Source: Clostridium_AD sp050717515 | Lineage (GTDB): Bacteria > Bacillota > Clostridia > Clostridiales > Clostridiaceae | DNA: 64,000 nucleotides | NCBI RefSeq assembly: GCF_050717515.1 | Contig: NZ_JBOITL010000036.1 | Location: 1 to 64,000, forward strand | Reading direction: 5' to 3' | Part shown: positions 1 through 8,100 of the stretch, piece after piece | Layout of the letters: the number at the start of each line of letters is the position of its first letter | How positions within the stretch are numbered: the first letter of the stretch is position 1 | The notes under the pieces: generated by a model | What the model saw: the letters and a program-made list of their open reading frames with translations, nothing else | The model's database searches: none | What the model was told of the DNA's origin: nothing | Program-made: the position numbers and the translations under genes

Positions 1-56
1 ACATCTTTTTCTATTCCTAATTCCTTTATCTTTTTAATTAACTCCTTACCTTTCAT
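1..56 (-). CDS. 5' end of an unidentified prophage gene (partial)
   Basis: An ATG at 56 on the minus strand follows a strong AGGAGGTG ribosome binding site and opens a frame of 18 codons (MKGKELIKKIKELGIEKD) that runs off the window. The lysine/leucine-rich start fits a small cytoplasmic protein. It is too short to assign. By position it belongs after the tail module, where lysis or accessory genes usually lie. Confidence 0.5.
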   Translation of the reverse strand, partial: MKGKELIKKIKELGIEKD

Positions 57-86
57 AATCACACCTCCTCTTATATTTTAAACATG

Positions 87-107
87 AAAAAAGGACTATT
101 AAAGTCC
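87..107 (-). terminator. Rho-independent terminator after the 209-559 gene
   Basis: On the minus strand GGACT-TTAAT-AGTCC forms a 5-bp stem followed directly by six T. It sits downstream of the 209-559 gene and just before the ribosome binding site of the gene at the window edge. Confidence 0.6.
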
Positions 108-158
108 CCTGAGTTAGTTCAGATTATTTAACGATTTCGAATCATTGTTACCAATATA

Positions 159-191
159 TAACGTCACAAGCTTTCATTGTTTATGACGTTA
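159..191. repeat. 8-bp inverted repeat
   Basis: TAACGTCA and TGACGTTA face each other across 17 bases, just after the stop codon of the 209-559 gene. There is no T-run, so it may be a 3'-UTR hairpin or a protein site. The rest of the 107-208 gap shows nothing else. Confidence 0.4.
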
Positions 192-208
192 ATATGAATA
201 ACATGTAC

Positions 209-559
209 TTATTCTTCATCACCATAGTCATAGTAAAAATATTCCAGTTCTTGATAAGTCCTTCTAACTGACAGCATTTCATTCTCATAATCATCATCTA
301 ACTCTCTCAATCTGGGTACTATTTCTATAAATTCTCTTACACTGCATATTATTTCAATAGTATTATGACCATGTTCACTCATGAAGTCACCTTCAGCAAC
401 ACCTCTTTCTTCATTAACAGTAGCAAACATATGATAACCAGGTTCAGATATTGGAGTACTTGATATTTCCAATAAAAATGGTTTCCACTTTTCAATATCA
501 TTTACTTGTTCAATAGTTACTATAACTAATTCGTCTTTGTCTAAATTATCTAATGTCAT
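209..559 (-). CDS. Acidic hypothetical prophage protein (moron candidate)
   Basis: A 116-residue acidic protein with an aspartate/glutamate-rich C-terminus (DDDYENE, YYDYGDEE). No signal peptide, membrane segment or known motif is visible. The start at 559 follows AAGGGGGAT. The gene stands apart from the tail operon: a candidate promoter lies upstream (619-646) and a terminator downstream (87-107). That layout is typical of a moron, an accessory gene expressed independently of the late operon. Function unknown; an acidic DNA-mimic or inhibitor role is only a guess from composition. Confidence 0.75.
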   Translation of the reverse strand: MTLDNLDKDELVIVTIEQVNDIEKWKPFLLEISSTPISEPGYHMFATVNEERGVAEGDFMSEHGHNTIEIICSVREFIEIVPRLRELDDDYENEMLSVRRTYQELEYFYYDYGDEE

Positions 560-618
560 TTGTAAATCCCCCTTACAAATATATTAAAATTAACGCAATA
601 AATTACGATTTCATCTTA

Positions 619-646
619 ATGATACCATAATATAACATAAAAACAA
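619..646 (-). promoter_or_regulatory. Candidate sigma-A-type promoter
   Basis: On the minus strand TTGTTT (641-646) and TATCAT (619-624) are 16 bases apart, upstream of the 209-559 gene in the gap after the XkdX-like gene. Both boxes are imperfect, so this is tentative. Confidence 0.35.
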
Positions 647-688
647 ATATTGGGATATTTCAAATCTTTATCTCAGCATATTTTCCAA

Positions 689-850
689 TTATGCTGCTAC
701 GGGGTATGTTCCCGATATTACATATTCTGCTACAGCCTGTTGATAAGTCGCAGGAACTAATTTATTAGTACTACCTTCTACTACTTCTAAGTCATATCTA
801 CCAGCTTTAATCATTACACCATAACTCATTATTAAATAATTTTTTAACAT
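689..850 (-). CDS. XkdX-like small phage protein
   Basis: A 53-residue protein read from ATG 850 (MLKNYLIMSYGVMIKAGRYD...) to TAA at 689. A hydrophobic/aromatic N-terminus followed by a short region ending YQQAVAEYVISGTYP resembles the XkdX family, tiny proteins found after tail-fibre genes in Bacillus PBSX-like and clostridial phages. AGGTAG upstream serves as ribosome binding site. It follows the 871-1164 gene as XkdX follows XkdW in PBSX. The assignment rests on size, position and a weak pattern match; molecular role unknown. Confidence 0.6.
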   Translation of the reverse strand: MLKNYLIMSYGVMIKAGRYDLEVVEGSTNKLVPATYQQAVAEYVISGTYPVAA

Positions 851-870
851 ATTAATCTACCTCCAAATTT

Positions 871-1164
871 TTATTTGTTTTCTAATTCTATTACTCTTAA
901 GTTTAAATCTATAAGTGCCTCTGCTGTCATCAACTGTTCGTCAGTTGGTGCATTAGGGTCCACTGGCTCGGGTAAATGGACTATAACCTCTACATGTTCA
1001 TGAAAGGTGCTAGTTTCCTCGTTATAATCCCAACCACATTGGATTTCTTTATTGTCGGCATTGTCAGTAATATCTACTAAAACAATATTTGGAGCAAATA
1101 CAGGTTTCTCTTCTGCCTCAAAAATCCAGTGTACCTTACCATTATAAATCTGTACAAATTTCAT
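871..1164 (-). CDS. Small tail-end protein (XkdW position)
   Basis: 97 residues. The N-terminal part (MKFVQIYNGKVHWIF) looks like a beta-rich domain. The C-terminus from about residue 70 (PVDPNAPTDEQLMTAEALIDLNLRVIELENK) is a proline linker plus amphipathic helix, a layout shared by small proteins after phage tail fibres such as XkdW or fibre-assembly accessories. It lies between the glycine-rich protein and the XkdX-like gene, in one late operon. Function inferred from position only. Confidence 0.65.
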   Translation of the reverse strand: MKFVQIYNGKVHWIFEAEEKPVFAPNIVLVDITDNADNKEIQCGWDYNEETSTFHEHVEVIVHLPEPVDPNAPTDEQLMTAEALIDLNLRVIELENK

Positions 1165-1179
1165 ATTTTAATACCTCCT

Positions 1180-1938
1180 TTAATTCCAGGATATAGTAAG
1201 TGCGCCGCAAGTACCACCCTTACCACCTTGACCACCATTTCCACCTGTGCCACCTCTGCCCCATGCAAGAACTTCAGAGTCAATACCTCCGGGATTACCC
1301 ACGTCTCCATAACTACCTTCGGCACCATTGATACCACCTTGACCACCAGCACCTCCTTGACCTCCCTGACACTGTGGTTTGTTAACCCATGATGCACCGC
1401 CGTATCCACCTCGACCGCCAGCACCTCCTCGACCTCCTTGACCTATAGTTATTGGAATTACTTTGCCTGGGGTAACTAGTAATGGAACATTCTTCATTAC
1501 TTCCCCACCATAACCGTAGCCACCGGAGGTGCCATCATTTCCTTTAGCTGGGGCGTAATTTTCAGGGGCTACTCCACCCTGACCACCTTGGCCACCTTGT
1601 CCTCCATTTCCACCTCCTAACCCATAATTACACCAGCCTCCTATCACATCTTCATTTTTGGCAAATAGGGTTAATAAGTCACCAAAACTAGTTGGTCCAC
1701 CTTGACCTGCTTGTCCTTGACCTCCTGCGCCTCCATCAGTTCCTTTGCTTCCCATACTTGAAGTACTTCCTGATCCACCAGTTCCACCATTTCCACCATT
1801 ACTTCCTTTACCTGCAGAAACTCCGGATACATTAACTACATACACATCATCGGGTACTGTCCAATAAAATGTCCCAGGTGTAGTAAACGAAACACTTTTT
1901 ATTGTTTTAACAGGTTGAAAACTTACTACTCTACTCAT
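1180..1938 (-). CDS. Glycine-rich tail tip/adhesin-like protein
   Basis: 252 residues. Residues 1-38 form a beta-rich segment (SVSFTTPGTFYWTVPDDVYVVNVSG). From about residue 42 the chain is dominated by GG-containing tracts (GGQGGQGGQGG, GGRGGAGGRGG) broken by short non-glycine stretches, and it ends in a hydrophobic strand (CGALTISWN). The pattern fits glycine-rich phage tail proteins and resembles the polyglycine adhesin domain of T-even gp38, where glycine tracts form a sandwich bearing receptor-binding loops. That suggests a host-receptor-binding role at the tail tip. The start overlaps the upstream stop at 1938. Confidence 0.8.
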   Translation of the reverse strand: MSRVVSFQPVKTIKSVSFTTPGTFYWTVPDDVYVVNVSGVSAGKGSNGGNGGTGGSGSTSSMGSKGTDGGAGGQGQAGQGGPTSFGDLLTLFAKNEDVIGGWCNYGLGGGNGGQGGQGGQGGVAPENYAPAKGNDGTSGGYGYGGEVMKNVPLLVTPGKVIPITIGQGGRGGAGGRGGYGGASWVNKPQCQGGQGGAGGQGGINGAEGSYGDVGNPGGIDSEVLAWGRGGTGGNGGQGGKGGTCGALTISWN

Positions 1939-2276
1939 TACGCAACTACCTCCTCTATGCCATATATAGTTATAATTACATCAGTTCCGACGTCCTGTGA
2001 CATAGCAAATACTTCACCTGCACCTAAAACAATTTTATTGTCTGAAATACTAATTCCTGTATCTTTTGTAATAGGGATATTATGACTTAACCTATTTGTA
2101 TTAGTGGTTCCATGGGCATATATATTAATTTTTCTATCCGTAGTTGCATTCTGATTATCTGACCATATTTCAACTATCTGAGTTCTACTGCCAGTAGGAA
2201 CAGTATATAAAACTGCTACCATAGCACTTAACGCACCTTGAAACAACTTTTTAGGTGTTGCGTCTCCAATAGCCAT
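1938..2276 (-). CDS. Beta-rich structural protein next to the tail fibre
   Basis: 112 residues with no membrane segment and alternating hydrophobic/polar residues (RTQIVEIWSDNQNATTDRKINIYAHG) that suggest a single beta-sandwich domain. Such proteins are common in clostridial and bacillar prophages between the upper baseplate protein and the adhesin. Its start at 2276 and stop at 1938 both touch neighbouring genes, so it is translationally coupled inside the tail-tip operon. Probably a decoration or tail-tip component; not recognised at family level. Confidence 0.65.
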   Translation of the reverse strand: MAIGDATPKKLFQGALSAMVAVLYTVPTGSRTQIVEIWSDNQNATTDRKINIYAHGTTNTNRLSHNIPITKDTGISISDNKIVLGAGEVFAMSQDVGTDVIITIYGIEEVVA

Positions 2277-3136
2277 TACATCATCCCTCCCATTCTAATT
2301 TTTCTTTTTAAATTTATCATTTGTTGTACATTATCAGCCAAATGCGAATCAAGTTCTGCGCTCAAATCATTAATTTCAAGTTGTAAATTTCCCGCTGCAT
2401 CTGTACTAAGTTGCCCTTTAATAGCGTTAAACCATGCTGTAAAACTAGCCTGGAAGTCTGTTTCAATTTTAGCCACATCTATTACTTCTTTGTTTAAAAC
2501 ATCTGTATATGTTTGCTTTGATGTAGCTTCCCAAGTTGTAAAATCTGCATGTTTTTCAGCTGTCCAATCTATTACCTCTTTATTATATTGGGCTTGCCTA
2601 TTATTTAACCAATCTTGATATTGATTAAATAGAGCTGTTGTATCAGCTTGCATTAAACTGTTTGCCCATCCGCAATAAACCGAATTTAATCTTAAGTCTG
2701 TAATATTCGCCTGACTTATGCTTGTTGCACCTCTTGCAATATAAATGTCTGCAATACCTAATTCATAAAAATCTGCATCTCTTTGCAGGACTGGCGCCAC
2801 TGGTACACTCGCAAATGTTCCTTTTTTTACTATTATTTTTATATTCCTAGCAAGTGTATCAAGTCTTATTACTATTCTATCTATCCTGTTTAATACACCA
2901 TCTGCAACACTTACAGGAAGTATTAAATCACTATCATTTATATAGATTTTCCCGTTTATCCATGCTTTTCCCATCTTAACTGTTATAGTCATATTATTGT
3001 TTGCTATAACTTGTAAGTTTGTGCTTGGATTAGGTAATACTCCATTTGTTAATAGGCTATTAAAAAACTCTGCAAAGTCATTAGCTTTATATTTTCTATC
3101 ACCGTTTATTGAATTAAAAAAACTTGATTTTTCCAC
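2276..3136 (-). CDS. Upper baseplate/receptor-binding structural protein
   Basis: 286 residues. The N-terminal about 150 residues carry the pattern seen in siphovirus baseplate or tail-fibre connector proteins (FFNSINGDRKYKANDFAEFFNSLLTNG, then VKMGKAWINGKIY and RIDRIVIRLD). Residues 160-250 are an aromatic-rich helical stretch (QYQDWLNNRQAQYNKEVIDW), probably a coiled coil. It follows the Gp37-like tail-tip protein and precedes the small fibre proteins, so it likely links the tail tip to the receptor-binding parts. Confidence 0.75.
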   Translation of the reverse strand: MEKSSFFNSINGDRKYKANDFAEFFNSLLTNGVLPNPSTNLQVIANNNMTITVKMGKAWINGKIYINDSDLILPVSVADGVLNRIDRIVIRLDTLARNIKIIVKKGTFASVPVAPVLQRDADFYELGIADIYIARGATSISQANITDLRLNSVYCGWANSLMQADTTALFNQYQDWLNNRQAQYNKEVIDWTAEKHADFTTWEATSKQTYTDVLNKEVIDVAKIETDFQASFTAWFNAIKGQLSTDAAGNLQLEINDLSAELDSHLADNVQQMINLKRKIRMGGMM

Positions 3137-4234
3137 TTATCTCACCGCCTTTTTAGTTTCTCTTTTAAGTATAGTAATTAAATTAGGGATATTGGTCCCA
3201 AATGTTGCTTCAAGATTAAATCCATTTATTTCATAGATTTCTTTAAATTCAATAATTCTGCTATTCATAGTTATACCTAATTTTCTGTCTTGTGCTGTGA
3301 TAATATCACCTAAGTCATAATCTAGTTCATAGTTAAAAGAGCCATAAGGTATTATTTGCACCTCAAAGCTCTTTACTTTTTTAAATTCATCTAACTTTTG
3401 TGCCCCTATAGTTTTAAGTTCTGTTACATCTTCTGCCTGAGAGCAATCCACGAATGTTTCTATTCTATCAAACCCGCTAACTTCTCCCACTTGTTGGATT
3501 AGTCTGTTTTCATTATCACCCTTGCCACCACAATAGCCCACATTTTTATAATTTAAACTGCTATCTATATAATGTCTACTTTTTAAATTATCAAAATCCA
3601 CAGAAAATATAACTGGAGGCAAGAGTTCTTGATCCGCTGTTAAATCTCTACCCTGAATAACATCAAACACGAATTTGTTATTATTAAAATCAAGAATTAT
3701 ATCCCAACCTAAATTAGAGTATTCTCCTATTTCCGTTAGTTTATCATCTAATTTTTCATATCTAGATCGCCACTTATCCTGAATTCCTTTGTTTAAATTG
3801 GGAGCTATTACTAAGTTTTGAATTTTCCTCGAAGCATCAGTTGGATTAACACAATTCTTTTCTACAAAGTATTTCATTGTAGCTTCCTGTGAGCCTGTAA
3901 AGCTATCATAAGCACCATTAGGTGGAACCATGAGCCTTCTACTGCATAAACCTTTTATGGTAGGCCCTTTTATAAGTAAAGTATCCGTAGGCTCTCCATT
4001 TTGGTCATAAGTATTTTCTCTATGCATTATAATTCCCACTTTATTAAGCTTAGTACCTAATAAAATCAAGTTACCTTCTAAAAGTTTATCTGTATGCTCT
4101 TTATTTATATTTATGTGTAGTTCAAACTCTCCTACTTTAAAAAATCTTCTTATAAATATTAGGCTTTCATAGTTGTCAATTTCAGCGAGTAAATTAAAAT
4201 CTTTATCTAGGATTCTAATAGGTAGTATGTCCAT
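3137..4234 (-). CDS. Siphovirus ReqiPepy6 Gp37-like tail-tip protein
   Basis: 365 residues beginning MDILPIRILDKDFNLLAEIDNYESLIFIRRF, with FKVGEFELHINI, a pattern typical of the Sipho_Gp37 family (Pfam PF14594). These proteins form the tail-tip hub or opening ring below the distal tail protein. Only 2 bases separate its start from the stop of the distal tail gene, so the two are co-translated. No peptidoglycan-hydrolase domain is visible, unlike larger Tal proteins. Confidence 0.85.
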   Translation of the reverse strand: MDILPIRILDKDFNLLAEIDNYESLIFIRRFFKVGEFELHININKEHTDKLLEGNLILLGTKLNKVGIIMHRENTYDQNGEPTDTLLIKGPTIKGLCSRRLMVPPNGAYDSFTGSQEATMKYFVEKNCVNPTDASRKIQNLVIAPNLNKGIQDKWRSRYEKLDDKLTEIGEYSNLGWDIILDFNNNKFVFDVIQGRDLTADQELLPPVIFSVDFDNLKSRHYIDSSLNYKNVGYCGGKGDNENRLIQQVGEVSGFDRIETFVDCSQAEDVTELKTIGAQKLDEFKKVKSFEVQIIPYGSFNYELDYDLGDIITAQDRKLGITMNSRIIEFKEIYEINGFNLEATFGTNIPNLITILKRETKKAVR

Positions 4235-4236
4235 GG

Positions 4237-5100
4237 TTACACCCCCACATATAAATGACTATGATATATTGCACACTCTAGATTGTCAATGCCCTGATCT
4301 GCATCATATCTCAATAGATTATCACCTACGGCTAATTGTAAAAATGTAGTTTGTAAATCAATCCAATTAATAACATTTTGTGCTATGCCATTACTCTTAA
4401 TTAGCTCTACTTTTTTATTAGCAAAAGACGTATTTACAACAAGCTTATCCCCTGCTTGTAAAGTACGTTTAACCTTCAAAAATTTTCTTGTATAAATATC
4501 AAATAAGCTTGGATTAACCACTGTAGCAAGTGCTGTAAATTCAATTCTCATACCGCATTCCGCATCACCTTTATTCAAGATATTAACTATTAAATTGCTT
4601 TCTCTATGGCCCATTTCTATACCTTCATCCGGTATTTCTAATTCAAATTCAAAGTCCCCAACCCATGTTGCAATTTCTTCTTTTGCTTCTTGTAACTCTT
4701 CCCAAAATGGATTGTGGCAATAAAGTTGTATTAAAAATTGTTGCACTGGCTCAATCCTGTTTTTGGGGGCTATATCTTGCACTACACATTGTATTTTATG
4801 TTCCCCAGCTCCATTTATATATGTCAAGGTTCCTGTTAGCGTAGGATTAAATATGCTATAAAGTTCTTGACGTTTCGCAAACATATCTTCGCTATTTTCG
4901 CCTAGAATAGCTATTTCAATAGGCAGTATAACCTCCTCTAATAATGTTCCACGCAAACTTTTTCCGTTTTGACCTGGGGCTTTACTTATAAGTATTGTAG
5001 CTTTTGAAGGACTTGGGTCAAATTTTTGTAATAAAAAAGGGGCGGAGTTTTTAAACTCTATACTCCGACCTCTTGAATTTGTAAATATTAATTTCTGCAT
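4237..5100 (-). CDS. Distal tail protein (Dit, Sipho_tail family)
   Basis: 287 residues. The N-terminal half (FTNSRGRSIEFKNSAPFLLQKF, then KAPGQNGKSLRGTLLEEVILPIEIAILG) matches phage tail component proteins (Pfam PF05709) related to SPP1 gp19.1. These form the hexameric ring joining tail tube and tip. The C-terminal half is a beta-rich domain, probably galectin-like as in other Dit proteins. It sits immediately after the tape-measure gene, the usual place for dit. Confidence 0.88.
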   Translation of the reverse strand: MQKLIFTNSRGRSIEFKNSAPFLLQKFDPSPSKATILISKAPGQNGKSLRGTLLEEVILPIEIAILGENSEDMFAKRQELYSIFNPTLTGTLTYINGAGEHKIQCVVQDIAPKNRIEPVQQFLIQLYCHNPFWEELQEAKEEIATWVGDFEFELEIPDEGIEMGHRESNLIVNILNKGDAECGMRIEFTALATVVNPSLFDIYTRKFLKVKRTLQAGDKLVVNTSFANKKVELIKSNGIAQNVINWIDLQTTFLQLAVGDNLLRYDADQGIDNLECAIYHSHLYVGV

Positions 5101-5113
5101 ATTTTACTCCTTT

Positions 5114-8100
5114 TTATGCGAATATTAATTTTCTTAATGTTGATTCCATATCTCGTCTTTGTTGGCTTGGAGTTTGTGCCATTGGGCTTGTTATGGCCAC
5201 ATTATATTCATTTTTAGTTGAGGTTGTGCTACTGGAACTGCTACTGTTCCCAGAACTATTTATTTTTGCAGAACTTGCAACCGCATTTGCATTTACTGTT
5301 TGTAATGTACTTACCGCTTCATCGTTCGCTTGAGATATTCCAGCAGTTATATTTGCTATCATTGACCTTATATTATCTATAGCTGGTTTAAATCCTTCCG
5401 CAAGTCTATCTCCAAGGGTTTGGCCAGTCAATTTATATTGATCTCCATAACTATTCAATAGTTCTATTATTCCTTTTTGGTTATTATCCATAACTAACTT
5501 TTCAGCTTCTGCTTCAAGGTTCGCTTCTTTTAATTTGTCTTCATAAAATTTCTTTACATCTTTTAACTTTTTATCAAGTATATCCTTGCTATCAGCGTAT
5601 TGCTTATTAAATACTTCTTTAGTCGAATTGTAATTATTATCTAGTTCTTTTTTCTCATTTAAATAATATTTTTTAGAGTCTTCAAGTTTATTTTGTAATA
5701 TTTCTTTCTTAGCTTCATAAGTTGATTTTACAGACTCTTTTTCTGTTTCTTCTGATTTATCAAGCATTTCTTTTTCTTTGCTATAATAATCTTTACTATC
5801 ATCAATACGATTTTTTAAACTTTCTTTTTGAAGTTCATATTGACCAGTAACACTGTTTTTTTGTTCATCCGCAGTTGCCTTTATAGCGTCCATTTGTTTC
5901 TTTAGGTCTTCTTTTTTATCAACAGTGATTTGAGCATGTAGTCTTTTGTCACGTTCCGCTTGAAGCTTATCAACTTCATCTTGCATTCCAGTTTTATTAA
6001 AATCATTATGCTCGAATGAGATTGCACCTTTAAGATTGTTTATTTTATCTAATTCTTCTTTGTCTTTGTCTGCTCTCTCTTCTGTTTTAGTTTGTTCATC
6101 AAGGGAATCCATCTGTAATTGTAAAACTTTAATTTTAACGGATGAAACTTCCTCAACACTCTTGATCTGGCTTTCTTTCCATTTATCCAAGTTGCTTTGT
6201 TCTGCTTCAAATGCTTTCTCTGAATCAATTTTAGACTTTTCAAGAGTTTCTTTCTTTAGTTTATAAGCATCATCCATAATCTTAGTAGCAGATTCTTTCC
6301 ATTTATCTAAGATATCAATTTCAACACGGATACTTTCTTCGGTTTTTTTCTCATCTGCTTCCATGAATTCTTTTTTTGAATTATATGTTTCTTCGATATT
6401 CTTAAGATTAGATTCTTTTAAATTGCCTAGATCATCTATTTGTTTTTGAATAGATTCTTCTTTCCCTTTTTCTTCCTTTGTATATTTTTCTTTAAGAGCA
6501 TTTTTAATTTGATCGTTAAGAGTATTTACTTTATCTACAAAGGCTTTTTTATCAGCTAATTCTTTTTCAAGTGTTTCTTTATTTATCTTTCCAATTCTCT
6601 GTATCTCTGTAATTTCCTTATCTGCCTGTTCTTTTCTTAATTCAATTTGTTGTTTTACAGCCTTTTTTTTAGCATCATATTCATCTTTAATAGCATTTTT
6701 TTTATTACTATTTGCACCTCTTAATGCAATAGTTTCAGACATACTTAATTTATCAAATTGAGTATTTAAATCTTTTATAGCTACTGCAGTTGTATCTTTA
6801 ATTTTTTTAATTTCTTTAGATACTAAGTCAGCAACTTTTTTAGCAGCTTCGGCTGGTTTATTAGATCCATCTTCAATGCCGTTTGCAAGTCCTTCATCCA
6901 CAAACTTACCTATCTCATACATGACCTTGGACGGAGAATGTATGCCTAATGTTTCTCTAACAGTGCTGGAAATTTTATTAGCTACGCCTTTAACCTTATC
7001 TACTACAGCGCCAACCATATTACCTACACCGTTTATAAAACCTTGTATAAAATCTTTACCCCATTGTAGCATTTGCGCTGGTAGGTTTTTTATAAAATCA
7101 ATTGCAGTAGTAAACCCACTTTTAACAACCCCACCTAAAGTACTTAATACTGAGGTAATTCCATTTTTAAGCCCATTGAATGCATTTATTCCAAGAGTTT
7201 TTAATGTTCCTGGTAGATTTCTGAAAAAATTAAGAATACCATTAAATAAACTTATAACACCGCTTTTAATTCCATTACATATATTAATCACGCCTGTTTT
7301 TAAAGCGTTCCATGCGCTTATTGCTGTGTTTTTAATGCCATTCCACAACCCGCTCATAAATGTTTTCAAACCATTAAAAATTATTTTGGATGTATTAACC
7401 ATGCCAGTCCACATTGTTTTACAAAATCCTACTATTGCAGTAATTACACCAGTAAATATTAGTTTTATGCCTGCCCATATTTGTGCAAATGCCGCCTTAA
7501 GATTATTTAATATGCCTATTGCATCTGTTTTCATTTTTCCGAAATTGCCTGTGACTAAATCTATGATTAAAAGTATTGCGCCTAAAAATATATTTTTAAT
7601 TACATTCCATATACCCGTAAAGTATAGTTTCAAACCCTCAAAGACTGTTGATATACCACTTTTCATGCTATTAAATATATTGATTACGCCTTGTATAAAT
7701 GGAGCAAGTATTGCCATAACTACCGCCACTATTGCGCCCCAAACTGACGATAAAACTTCTTTTATGCTATTCAATACGTTACTAATTGATGTTTTAATGT
7801 TATTCCATGCGTTCGTAGTCGCTGTGCCTACACTTGTCCATAAACCGCTAAACCATGCAGGTATGCCTGTGAAAAAACCAACTAGGCTATTCCAAGCCCC
7901 AGGGATTGTAACTGTAAAAAATCCTACAAGAGCATCTACTACAATCTTAGTAGTATTCTTTATGCCTTCCCATAAACTTTTCCAAAAGTTCCTGAAACCT
8001 TCGCAATTTTTCCATAAATATATAAAACCGGCGACTAATGCTGTTATTATTAAAATCGTTATTCCAATAGGACCCGTCATAAATTTAAATGCAGCTCCCA

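Noticed and set aside
1129..1392. Plus- and minus-strand frames over the glycine-rich gene
   Set aside because: Thr/Ser-rich and Val-rich products are just the glycine codons read in other frames.
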